Positions 8,086 through 15,571 of a stretch of DNA of 33,485 nt are shown one piece after another. Positions within the stretch are counted from its first letter, which is position 1. Each line of letters begins with the position of its first letter. A program made the translations under genes and the position numbers. The notes beneath the pieces are model-generated. The model saw only the letters and a list, made by a program, of their open reading frames with translations. It was not told where the DNA came from and ran no database searches. This DNA comes from an uncultured Prevotella sp. (lineage in GTDB: Bacteria; Bacteroidota; Bacteroidia; Bacteroidales; Bacteroidaceae): positions 1 to 33,485 of the forward strand of contig CAMAHD010000014.1 of the NCBI GenBank assembly GCA_945834405.1. The letters are read 5' to 3'.

Positions 8086-8145
8086 CACTCTGAATCCTGT
8101 CAGCATCGGTTTGCATGGATTTGATGTTCAATTATTAAGGAGACT

Positions 8146-8853
8146 ATGGAAAGAATTGTTGTATGCCGCTATGTGTGGGTATTGCTGCTGATGCTCATCA
8201 GTGTTGGCGGTCAGGCAGAACCAAAAGACAGCCTGCGCGTGACCATCTTTGGAGACAGTTATTCAACCTTTGAAGGGTATAATTATCCTGCCACTAATGA
8301 GACATGGTACTATGCCAAGGGCAGGAAAGACAATGACGTGAAAAAGGTGGAACAAACCTGGTGGTATCAGGTGGCTCGCAAAAAGGGATGGAAGGTGGAG
8401 CGTGTCAATGCATATTCCGGAAGTACGGTTTGCCGTACAGGGTACAAAGGCGAAGATTATACGGAACGCTCGTTCATCAACCGAATGAGCAATCTGGGAG
8501 AACCCGACATCATCCTTATCTGTGCAGCTACCAATGACAGTTGGGCCAATGCACCCGTCGGTGAGTATAAATATGGCGAATGGACAGACAAGGAGCTTTA
8601 TTCCTTCCGTCCTGCCATGGCAAAACTCTGTTGGGGACTTCGCACTCATTATCCCAAGGCACGTCTGCTCTTTATCCTGAACTCAGGACTGAAGCCTGTT
8701 ATCAACGAGAGTGTGAGAACCATCTGTCACCATTACGATGTGCCCTTGCTTCTGCTCCACGATATCGACAAGCAGGCAGGACATCCCTCGGTCAAGGGAA
8801 TGGCCTCCATTGCAGAGCAGGTGGCTGAGGCTCTTTCCATCCCTAACAACTGA
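8146..8853 (+). CDS. Secreted SGNH/GDSL-family hydrolase
   Basis: A 235-residue probable esterase or acylhydrolase. A signal peptide (about 1-25, VWVLLLMLISVGGQAEP) directs it to the periplasm or beyond. Block I is IFGDSYS with nucleophile S38; the glycine block corresponds to NAYSGSTV; block III is CAATNDSW with the oxyanion Asn; block V contains H213 in GHPSVKGM. The canonical Asp three residues before that His is Gln (Q210), with D208 nearby, so the triad may use another acid. It has its own promoter and a good ribosome site, and is followed by a non-coding gap. Possible substrates include acetylated glycans; none is specified by the sequence. Confidence 0.88.
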   Translation: MERIVVCRYVWVLLLMLISVGGQAEPKDSLRVTIFGDSYSTFEGYNYPATNETWYYAKGRKDNDVKKVEQTWWYQVARKKGWKVERVNAYSGSTVCRTGYKGEDYTERSFINRMSNLGEPDIILICAATNDSWANAPVGEYKYGEWTDKELYSFRPAMAKLCWGLRTHYPKARLLFILNSGLKPVINESVRTICHHYDVPLLLLHDIDKQAGHPSVKGMASIAEQVAEALSIPNN

Positions 8854-8866
8854 TAATCACTTTCCC

Positions 8867-8884
8867 TGCACGAAAAGAGCGTGC
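8867..8884 (+). terminator. Weak hairpin after the SGNH hydrolase gene
   Basis: GCACG and CGTGC form a 5-bp stem around a 7-nt loop about 15 bp after the stop. No T-run follows directly, so termination here is doubtful. Confidence 0.25.
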
Positions 8885-9065
8885 CCCAACTGACTGACCC
8901 TCGCCGTTTTTCATCGACTCATGTTTCTTTCTTTCCTCTGTATCATCATCACATTTTTTGGGGTCAATTATTTTCTTGAGGGTATGCACTCATACGCATA
9001 AGTTAAAAAACATAAATAACAATACTCTTATAGTCAAATTTTGTAGTAAATAGTTATAAATTGTC

Positions 9066-9073
9066 TATCTTTG
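9066..9073 (+). promoter_or_regulatory. Promoter -7 box TATCTTTG before the truncated surface-protein gene
   Basis: Exact TAnnTTTG match with ATTTTG about 22 bp upstream (9039-9044), a complete Bacteroidetes promoter. The open frame of the truncated gene extends into this box: its apparent TTG start at 9071 is promoter DNA, not an initiator. Transcription would begin near 9080. Confidence 0.7.
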
Positions 9074-9091
9074 CATCGATTTCGATTTTGT

Positions 9092-10981
9092 GTGACTGGT
9101 GCAAATCTGCTTTTTGATTACACCAGTACCTCTTACCGTGCTGCACTCCCCGTAAAAGAAGGAGAAACTCTGAACTTTACCTTCTCGAACTATGGTCCCT
9201 TGTATTTCACTCCATCCCTGACACATCCGGTATTGGGTAGCTACGATAATCCGTTCGAGTTGAAGACGGGTGCCAACAGCGTGCCTGCCGAGGCTGGTGA
9301 ATACTGGTATAGCGTTGTACCTGAAACCACAGGCTTCTTCACCATCCAGAGTGAGAATGCTCTTCCTCAAGGAAATGTTGAACTGTTCATGGGCAAGACA
9401 GCCTATGCTTCTGCCACCTCCGCTACTGGCAGCTATAACCTTCGTTACGAGATTGCCTACGTTTCCGGTTACACTTATTATGTAAAGGTGAATAAGGCAG
9501 AAGCTACTGCTGAACCCGATGTGTTTGAATTCGCATTGGAGGGATATAAGCCCGGAGAGAAAGCCGATAATCCTCTGATTGTTGAGACTGTTCCTTCTGA
9601 ATATACCATCCCTGTACAGTCTACTTACTATCTGAAGGTGAGCGTTCCTGAGGGTACTGAAGGATTCCTTGTTGCAGAAGTGGCAGGAGGGGCGAAGAGT
9701 GAGGAAACTTATCTGAACGTTTATCCCGGTTCTGAGTCTTGGTATGGAGTAAGAGGTACCAGCATTGTCAAGTATGCTGTTCAGTCTCCTAACGACTATA
9801 TGATTGAATGCAGGAATCGTGAAGAAGGTCCTCTGACTTTGAATGTTTACTATGCAGCCATTGAACCAGGCGATGTGATTACCAGTCCGTTGAAGGCTGT
9901 ACTCGGTGAAAACACCATTTCAGGAAAGGGTACCAAGTATTATACCTACAAGGCTACCAAGGATGCCAAGGTGTTGCTGACCGCTCCAGAAAACATCACT
10001 GTCAGCTTTACCACTTCTGTCGATGAATATCCATTGCTGGACAACTACAAGAACGGAACGGTGAATACCCTTTATGCTACCGCCAACACCACCTATTATA
10101 TCAAGTTGGAGGGTGTTGCTGATGCAGATGTATTTACTATTGCTGAGGCTGATTATGTAGCTGGTGACACCAAGGCATTGGCTATCGCAGTTGAAAACGG
10201 TGTCTATACTTTTGGCAATGAAGTGCCTGTAAACCTTTGGGTGAAGTACACCGTGTCTAAGTCAGGCAAACTGACCATCTCGTCGGATGTTCCCTGCGAT
10301 TATCAGAGCGTGACTATGACTTACTGGAGAGAAACATCATCCAGAGGAAACACGATGATATCTTACGATGATAACTATAATATGTATTTCGCTGAAACCT
10401 TCGATGTCAATGAGGGCGAAAACATTTATGTGAATATCGTTTCCAAGAATGGCTCCAGCTATGTTGGCAACGTGATTACCTTTGAGGAATCAGAGCTGGC
10501 TCCCGGTGAATCTCCTCTTACTGCTATCGACGGTACCTCAGAGGCTGTCAATGTGCCTGCTACGGGTTATGATAAATCCTATTGGGTGATGGTTACAGCT
10601 GCTGCTGAAGGTAAGATTGTCATCAAAGCAAATAATCCTGTCAGTGGCTATGTTTACATTGGTCTTGACAAAGCTCTCGAAGGCGATGGATATCTGTATT
10701 TCGGTACACAGTATAATGAGGCAGATGGCTATGTAGCTGAAGTGCCTGTTGTACAAACAGGTTCATACTACTTCAAATTCTCTTACACCTATAGTGATGC
10801 AGTCGTAACGTTTGAGGGAGATGCAGTAGCTACTGCCATCAGTGAGGTTGAGGCAAACACCATCGGTGCTGCTGAGGCTATTTATGATGTCCGTGGTATC
10901 AAGCACACTGCTGCTGACATGAAGAAGGGTCTTTACATCATCAAGAAGAATGGTAAGACCCAGAAGGTGGTTGTGAAGTAA
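9092..10981 (+). pseudogene. 5'-truncated T9SS-tailed multi-module surface protein
   Basis: This frame of about 629 codons encodes tandem beta-sandwich modules of about 100 residues joined by linkers such as YKPGEKADNP and IEPGDVITSP, and ends in a T9SS tail (IYDVRG ... KGLYIIKKNGKTQKVVVK). It is a clear paralogue of the 846-residue protein at 30750-33290. Alignment by eye starts at VTGANLLFDYTS against residues 194-204 of that protein, so the first ~193 residues, including the signal peptide, are gone. There is no in-frame ATG until about residue 100; the best initiator is GTG 9092, about 12 nt after the predicted transcript start. Without a signal peptide the product could not reach the T9SS. 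The frame is otherwise fully open, so the loss is recent, the locus is a silent sequence reservoir, or the assembly is wrong here. Confidence 0.75.
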
Positions 10982-11049
10982 CTCTCATCTATTCAAGTCA
11001 ACCTGCAAAAAAGCAGATAACGGCTGTAAATTCCGTTATCATGACAGAT

Positions 11050-11094
11050 AAAAAGCGTCTGTTATATCCCCAGTGGATATGGCAGACGCTTTTT
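11050..11094 (+). terminator. Strong intrinsic terminator after the truncated surface-protein gene
   Basis: Arms AAAAAGCGTCTG (11050-11061) and CAGACGCTTTTT (11083-11094) pair perfectly over 12 bp, with an inner ATATCC / GGATAT stem. The 3' arm ends in TTTTT. The A/T-flanked stem is nearly symmetric, so it could act in both directions. Confidence 0.85.
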
Positions 11095-11129
11095 CTTGCA
11101 AAAATTCCATCTGTTTCAATGTTTTTTCG

Positions 11130-11137
11130 TATTTTTG
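11130..11137 (+). promoter_or_regulatory. Promoter -7 box TATTTTTG for trpS
   Basis: Exact TAnnTTTG match. Transcription should start near 11144, leaving a leader of about 140 nt before the ATG at 11285. Most other leaders in the window are 10-40 nt. Confidence 0.7.
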
Positions 11138-11156
11138 CACTCTATAAGTGAACAAA

Positions 11157-11245
11157 CTCAACATGACCTTACCCTTCGGTCCTGTGACCGTAGGTTGCGG
11201 AGTAGATGATAGAAGATGATTCTTCATGCTCCGATGAAGTTGAGC
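11157..11245 (+). ncRNA. Structured trpS leader with an 18-codon mini-ORF (candidate)
   Basis: CTCAAC (11157-11162) can pair with GTTGAG (11240-11245), enclosing the region. Inside are a GGTC/GACC hairpin and a CTTCAT/ATGAAG hairpin (11223-11228 and 11235-11240). A mini-ORF at 11163-11219 encodes MTLPFGPVTVGCGVDDRR and contains no Trp codon, so classic tryptophan attenuation is not supported. There is no obvious T-box specifier or antiterminator. A cis-regulatory role is inferred only from length and pairing. Confidence 0.35.
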
Positions 11246-11284
11246 AAGTCAGAAACAGAAATAAACCAATAAAACGATAGAAGA

Positions 11285-12370
11285 ATGGGAAAAGTAATCC
11301 TGACCGGTGACCGTCCTACCGGCAAGCTACACCTTGGACACTATGTTGGTTCGTTGCGTCGCCGCGTCCAGCTGCAGGAGCAGGGTGATTTTGACAAAAT
11401 GTTTGTTTTCATGGCCGATGTACAGGCTCTCACAGATAATGCCGACAATCCTGAGAAAATCAGGCAGAACCTGATAGAAGTGGCTCTCGACTATCTGGCA
11501 GCTGGTCTCGACCCTGAAAAGTGTACATTGTTCGTGCAAAGCCAGATACCAGAGTTGGCAGAGTTGACTACTTATCTGATGAACCTCATTACCGTTTCGC
11601 GCGTACAGCGAAATCCCACGGTGAAGACGGAAATCAAGATGCGTAATTTTGAAGCAAACATTCCTCTTGGCTTTTTCTGCTATCCTGTCAGTCAGGCTGC
11701 TGATATTACCTTGTTCAAGGCAACGACAGTGCCCGCCGGTGAGGACCAGGAGCCCATGTTGGAGGTTACACGCGAGCTGGTTCGCCGTTTCAATCAGGTT
11801 TATGCTCCTGTTCTTGTAGAACCCGAAATCATGTTGCCAGAAAACCTCACTGCGCGTAGACTTCCCGGTACGGATGGTAAGGAGAAGATGAGCAAGAGTC
11901 TGGGCAATTGTATTTATCTGAGCGATTCTGCCAATGAGGTATGGAAGAAGGTGAAGAAGATGTCCAATGGAGCCCCACGTATGAGTATGGATGAACCCGG
12001 AAACCTGGAGGGGAATGCCGTATTTACCTATCTGGAGGCTTTCAGTACAGAAGAGGATTTTGCCAATTACTGGCCGGAATTCAAGAATCTGGAAGATCTG
12101 AAAGCACAGTACGTACGTGGAGGTATCGGTGATGGTACCTGCAAGAAGTTCCTCAATACCATCCTGAATAATATGCTTGAACCCATGAGACAAAGACGTC
12201 ATGAGTATGAGCAGGATATTCCTGAAATCTATAATATCCTGCGCAAGGGTACAGAGAAGGCGCGCGAGACTGCTGCCCAAACCATGGCAGAGGTTCGTCA
12301 TGCCATGCGGATAGACTACTTTGACGATTTGGAGCTGATAAAGAGTCAGGCAGAAAAGTTCAAGAAGTAG
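11285..12370 (+). CDS. trpS: Tryptophan--tRNA ligase
   Basis: A 361-residue class I aminoacyl-tRNA synthetase that charges tRNA-Trp in the cytoplasm. The N-terminus VILTGDRPTGKLHLGHYVGS contains the HIGH motif as HLGH (16-19), and KMSKS is present at 201-205, completing the ATP site. The segment NLITVSRVQRNPTVK and the acceptor AGEDQEPMLEVTRELVRRFN are typical TrpRS elements. Length is slightly above the usual 330-350 residues. It has its own promoter and a long leader. A lipoprotein gene follows after 55 bp with no clear terminator between, so the two may be cotranscribed although unrelated in function. Confidence 0.96.
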   Translation: MGKVILTGDRPTGKLHLGHYVGSLRRRVQLQEQGDFDKMFVFMADVQALTDNADNPEKIRQNLIEVALDYLAAGLDPEKCTLFVQSQIPELAELTTYLMNLITVSRVQRNPTVKTEIKMRNFEANIPLGFFCYPVSQAADITLFKATTVPAGEDQEPMLEVTRELVRRFNQVYAPVLVEPEIMLPENLTARRLPGTDGKEKMSKSLGNCIYLSDSANEVWKKVKKMSNGAPRMSMDEPGNLEGNAVFTYLEAFSTEEDFANYWPEFKNLEDLKAQYVRGGIGDGTCKKFLNTILNNMLEPMRQRRHEYEQDIPEIYNILRKGTEKARETAAQTMAEVRHAMRIDYFDDLELIKSQAEKFKK

Positions 12371-12425
12371 ACACCAAGTTTTTTATCATCTCTAAGATAT
12401 TGGACAAAGGAGAAAGTTGATAGTT

Positions 12426-13337
12426 ATGATAAAGTCAGGCATTACATGGGCAGTGTGGACGCTTTTGCTGTTGTCCCTCTGTGTTTCTTGTGAGAAGATA
12501 GCTCTTGATGACGATACAGAGAAAGCTTCTGTTGAAGGCAAGACAAAGTTGCGGGTAACAGTGTCAGAACTGTCACAAACACCTTTTGACAATGCGTCTT
12601 CTCTCCAGATTCCGGATAGCCGAGCTTCCGTGCCTATTACTGATATATGCGGACGCTTGAGCATCGCCGTTTTCAAGGATGGTATCAAGGAAGATGTAGT
12701 GGCACAAAAGAAGGGAGACGAAAACTATGGTACTGCCACCTTCTCTCTTTCTGAGGGTGTGCATACCTTGGTTATTATAGGTCATAACGGAGAGGGAACG
12801 GCAACGCTCTCCTCTCCGCAAAAAGTGACTTTTGCCTCTAATCAGGTAAGTGATACTTTCTATGCCTGTGAGGAAGTGACGGTAGGTGCTGATGAACAGC
12901 AGTTGTCTTTTGATTTGAAAAGAGCTGTCAGCATGTTTCGTTTAGAAGTTACAGATACTGTTCCTTCAACTGTCAAACAGCTGAGATTCTATTATACAGG
13001 TGGATCCAGTACTTTCGACCCCTCCTCAGGTTTCGGTTGTGTGAACAGTCGCCAAACGGTGAATTTAACCGTTAAACCAGAGATGAAAGTCTTTGAGGTT
13101 TATACATTCCCCCATTCCCTAACGGATGTGTTGAAGATTACAGTTACTGCCATCAACAGTTCCAATGAAGAACTCTTTGAAAGGGTATTTGAAGAGGTGC
13201 CGGTAACGCTGAATTGTATCACTACTTATCGAGGAAAATTCTTTCAGGGCTTTGAAGGAGCTGTCGTGCGTTATGAACAGACGTATGCTATCACTGCAAA
13301 CCCTGAATGGAATGATTCAACGATTGTTGATTTCTGA
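12426..13337 (+). CDS. FimB/Mfa2-family fimbrial anchor-like lipoprotein
   Basis: A 303-residue predicted outer membrane lipoprotein. The N-terminus MIKSGITWAVWTLLLLSLCV leads to a lipobox ending at C22 (CVSC). The body has segments typical of FimB/Mfa2 proteins, such as KRAVSMFRLEVTD, LRFYYTGGSSTFDPSSGFG and NSRQTVNLTV. Relatives in Porphyromonas anchor and terminate fimbriae at the cell surface. A TTG at 12417 gives a slightly longer frame, but ATG 12426, after a purine-rich AAAGGAGAAAG, begins the signal peptide properly. No fimbrillin or tip gene is adjacent, so its partner is unknown. Family assignment is good; a real fimbrial role is inferred. Confidence 0.8.
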   Translation: MIKSGITWAVWTLLLLSLCVSCEKIALDDDTEKASVEGKTKLRVTVSELSQTPFDNASSLQIPDSRASVPITDICGRLSIAVFKDGIKEDVVAQKKGDENYGTATFSLSEGVHTLVIIGHNGEGTATLSSPQKVTFASNQVSDTFYACEEVTVGADEQQLSFDLKRAVSMFRLEVTDTVPSTVKQLRFYYTGGSSTFDPSSGFGCVNSRQTVNLTVKPEMKVFEVYTFPHSLTDVLKITVTAINSSNEELFERVFEEVPVTLNCITTYRGKFFQGFEGAVVRYEQTYAITANPEWNDSTIVDF

Positions 13338-13400
13338 GACACTGTCTATTGTTTCAGTTCATGAAAGAAACAGTATCTATTGAAACCAGGAAAAGACAAG

Positions 13401-13418
13401 CTGATTTTCAGTTTTTTT
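13401..13418 (+). terminator. Possible weak terminator after the lipoprotein gene
   Basis: CTGA / TCAG form a short 4-bp stem followed by seven T's (to 13418), just before the repeat array. The stem is too short for confidence. Confidence 0.35.
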
Positions 13419-13420
13419 GT

Positions 13421-13521
13421 GGACGTACGACTATACATTCTTTGGACGTACGTTCAAAGGGTCTATGGACGTACGGCGTTAGGGGGTCAGGACGTACGTC
13501 CTAAGAGTGCTTGGACGTACG
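13421..13521. repeat. Direct-repeat array, five copies of GGACGTACG, 23-bp period
   Basis: The 9-bp core GGACGTACG occurs at 13421, 13444, 13467, 13490 and 13513, exactly 23 bp apart, with 14-bp unrelated linkers. Copies 4 and 5 continue as the full 12-bp palindrome GGACGTACGTCC. Strict phasing (about 2.2 helical turns) with a palindromic core suggests a protein-binding array rather than a CRISPR, whose spacers are longer. It lies between the 3' ends of convergent genes, so it is not a promoter for either. Function is unknown. Confidence 0.9.
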
Positions 13522-13538
13522 TCCATAGAACCTTTGAA
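13453..13538. repeat. Long imperfect inverted repeat within the 23-bp array
   Basis: The 23 bases at 13453-13475 are the reverse complement of 13516-13538 with one mismatch. The 5' arm is linker 2 plus core 3; the 3' arm is core 5 plus its right flank. The 40-nt loop contains core 4, itself palindromic. Transcripts entering from either convergent gene could fold into a stable hairpin. No T-run follows. Confidence 0.75.
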
Positions 13539-13544
13539 TGAGCG

Positions 13545-13615
13545 TGAACGGGAATGAACGAAACAGCGCAAAAAGACTATGGTTTCTGAACGGTTTTTGA
13601 ACGAGAATGAACGAA
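13545..13615 (+). repeat. Two 18-bp near-identical repeats TGAACG(G/A)GAATGAACGAA
   Basis: Copies at 13545-13562 and 13598-13615 differ at one base and start 53 bp apart. GAACG also occurs alone at 13588-13592. Function unknown; adjacent to the GGACGTACG array. Confidence 0.65.
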
Positions 13616-13677
13616 TCTCCCTTACCGCCCAAAAACAGCCAATATCCAGGAAGTTATTGCAGCCGTACAGGACGAAA

Positions 13678-14289
13678 TTAATCAAACGGCAATTCCAATT
13701 CGATGGGTGGAAGAAGGGTGAAGCTATGTCGGTGATAAGGTGTTGCTCCATACTCTCGGATGGCTTCCCGGTGCTTCTTGGTTGGATAGCCCTTATTGCC
13801 TGTCCAATCGTATTGAGGGTACTCTGTAGCTAATTTCTTCATGTAGTCGTCCCTGTATGTTTTGGCAAGAATGCTGGCAGCAGCGATGGACAGATATTTG
13901 CCGTCTCCCTTGACAATCGTTTGATAAGGCAGGTCGTGGTAGGGCTTGAAACGGTTGCCGTCGATAATGATCGCCTGTGGACGAACAGCCAGTTGGTCAA
14001 GTGCCCTGTGCATGGAGAGAATGCTGGCATTCAGGATGTTGAAGTGGTCGATTTCCTCTGGTGTCGCGGTACCTACTGCCCATGCGATGGCATCGTGCTG
14101 TATCTGTTCTCTAAGGGCATAGCGACGTTTCTCCGACAACTGTTTGGAGTCGTTCAGCTCCTCGTGGTGATAATCGGGAGGCAAGATGACCGCAGCTGCA
14201 AAGACAGCTCCAGCCAGACACCCTCTGCCTGCTTCGTCGCAACCGGCTTCTATCAATCCTTCATGATAATGATTCTTGAGCATCGTCAT
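13678..14289 (-). CDS. rnhB: Ribonuclease HII
   Basis: A 203-residue RNase HII, which cleaves RNA in RNA-DNA hybrids and initiates removal of misincorporated ribonucleotides. The hallmark EAGCDEAGRGCLAG gives catalytic D18/E19; D110 lies in IIIDGNRF and the KGDGKYLSIAAASILAKTYRD block supplies D129 and the last acidic residues. Length is usual. The ATG at 14289 is followed by another at 14283 (MLKNHYHEG), which could be the true start. It lies about 50 bp downstream of sufS on the same strand with no promoter box between, so it is probably read through from the suf operon. Confidence 0.95.
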   Translation of the reverse strand: MTMLKNHYHEGLIEAGCDEAGRGCLAGAVFAAAVILPPDYHHEELNDSKQLSEKRRYALREQIQHDAIAWAVGTATPEEIDHFNILNASILSMHRALDQLAVRPQAIIIDGNRFKPYHDLPYQTIVKGDGKYLSIAAASILAKTYRDDYMKKLATEYPQYDWTGNKGYPTKKHREAIREYGATPYHRHSFTLLPPIELELPFD

Positions 14290-14340
14290 ATAACAGATGA
14301 TTTCTACAGTTTCTATGGCTTTAGGTTATTTTTGTCATCA

Positions 14341-15558
14341 CTAAAACATCTTTGCCACTCGTTCGATACCAGCAGTCAGTATGTCTATCTCTTCAAGGGT
14401 ATTGTACAGGGCAAAGGAAGCTCTAACCGTTCCGGGAATTCCTAAATGCTCCATGAGAGGCTGTGCACAGTGATGACCAGTTCTGACGGCAATGCCAAGG
14501 CGGTCGAGCAGGGTACCCAAATCCAAAGGATGGATGTCCTTGACGAGGAATGACACAACGGCATCCTTCTGTGATGAGGTGCCGAACAAACGTATGCCTT
14601 CAATGGAAGAGAGCCTTTCCATGCAGTATTGTGTCAGTTGACGTTCATGTGAGGAGATATTGTCCATGCCTATAGCCTCCATGTAATCGATGGCACGGGC
14701 AAGGCCGTGCGTAGCTACATAGTCGGGTGTTCCTGCTTCAAATTTGAAAGGAAGCTTTTCAAATACCGTTTTCTCGAAGGTAACGCTCTCTATCATCTCG
14801 CCACCACCTTGGTAGGGAGGCAGTCTGTCCAGCCAATCCTCCTTGCCATAAAGCACTCCGATACCCGTAGGACCGTACATCTTATGACCGCTGAATACAA
14901 AGAAGTCGCAGTCAAGAGCCTGGACATCCACCTTGAAGTGAGGTGTGCTCTGCGCTCCATCTACAGCTACGGGTACTTCATGTTCATGAGCAATCCTGAC
15001 CATTTCCTTGACGGGATTGATGGTGCCCAGTACATTGCTTACTTGGGCAATGCTTACCAGCTTGGTTTTTTCGGTAAACAGTCTTTCATATTCCTCCATC
15101 ACCACTTCGCCCTTCTCGTTTATGGGAATGACTCGGATGCAGATGCCCCTTTTGGCAGCCTGCAACTGCCAGGGTACGATGTTGGAGTGGTGCTCCATGA
15201 CCGATATGATAATCTCGTCACCCTCTTTCATGAAAGCTTCGCAGAAGGAGGATGCAATCAGGTTCAGGCCTTCGGTAGTACCTCTGGTGAAGATGATTTC
15301 AGATGTGCTATGGGCATTGATGAATCTTCTCACCCGTTCTCTTGCCGCTTCGTGCAGGTCGGTTGCCTGTTGGGAAAGGTAGTGGACACCTCGATGCACA
15401 TTGGCATTGACGTTCAGGTATTCATCACGCATGGCATCCAGCACGCAGAGGGGCTTCTGAGTGGTTGCGGCATTGTCTAAATAAACCAAAGGCTTATTGT
15501 AGACGCTTCTGGAAAGGATGGGAAAATCCTCCCTGATTCTTTGTATATCGTATGTCAT
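14341..15558 (-). CDS. sufS: Cysteine desulfurase SufS
   Basis: A PLP-dependent cysteine desulfurase (405 residues from this start) that supplies persulfide sulfur for Fe-S cluster assembly. The N-terminus IREDFPILSR ... VYLDNAATTQKP is characteristic. The PLP lysine is K226 in FSGHKMYGPTG and the catalytic cysteine is C364 in RTGHHCAQPL, with the short active-site loop of group II enzymes. An ATG at 15597 would extend it by 13 residues, overlapping sufD by 26 bp; ATG 15558, 13 bp after the sufD stop, fits family length and is preferred. Group II enzymes usually need SufE or SufU; neither gene is in the window. Confidence 0.95.
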   Translation of the reverse strand: MTYDIQRIREDFPILSRSVYNKPLVYLDNAATTQKPLCVLDAMRDEYLNVNANVHRGVHYLSQQATDLHEAARERVRRFINAHSTSEIIFTRGTTEGLNLIASSFCEAFMKEGDEIIISVMEHHSNIVPWQLQAAKRGICIRVIPINEKGEVVMEEYERLFTEKTKLVSIAQVSNVLGTINPVKEMVRIAHEHEVPVAVDGAQSTPHFKVDVQALDCDFFVFSGHKMYGPTGIGVLYGKEDWLDRLPPYQGGGEMIESVTFEKTVFEKLPFKFEAGTPDYVATHGLARAIDYMEAIGMDNISSHERQLTQYCMERLSSIEGIRLFGTSSQKDAVVSFLVKDIHPLDLGTLLDRLGIAVRTGHHCAQPLMEHLGIPGTVRASFALYNTLEEIDILTAGIERVAKMF

Positions 15559-15571
15559 CTTGTTTAGTTTC

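Larger units (their letters stand above)
10982..11284. other. Intergenic region: two hairpins, trpS promoter and leader
   Basis: A perfect 8-bp stem GATAACGG / CCGTTATC (11016-11023 and 11033-11040) has no T-run and may be a processing or stabilising hairpin. It is followed by the strong terminator at 11050-11094, the trpS promoter box at 11130 and a structured leader of about 140 nt. All are listed separately. Confidence 0.6.
13338..13677. other. Convergent intergenic region with repeat arrays
   Basis: No gene is visible between the stops of the lipoprotein gene and rnhB. The region holds a weak terminator (13401-13418), the five-copy GGACGTACG array, a 23-bp imperfect inverted repeat and two 18-bp near-identical GAACG repeats, all listed separately. 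Confidence 0.7.

Noticed and set aside
9071..9091. TTG at 9071 as the start of the truncated surface-protein gene
   Set aside because: The TTG lies inside the -7 box TATCTTTG and would be upstream of the transcript start.
11163..11219. trpS leader mini-ORF as a tryptophan attenuator peptide
   Set aside because: It contains no TGG codon, and no terminator/antiterminator pair follows.
11327..12301. 324-codon open frame on the minus strand across trpS
   Set aside because: It is antisense to a clear tryptophanyl-tRNA synthetase and resembles no protein family; it is a codon-bias shadow.
13421..13521. GGACGTACG array as a CRISPR
   Set aside because: The repeat is only 9 bp and spacers 14 bp, far below CRISPR sizes, and no cas gene is in the window.
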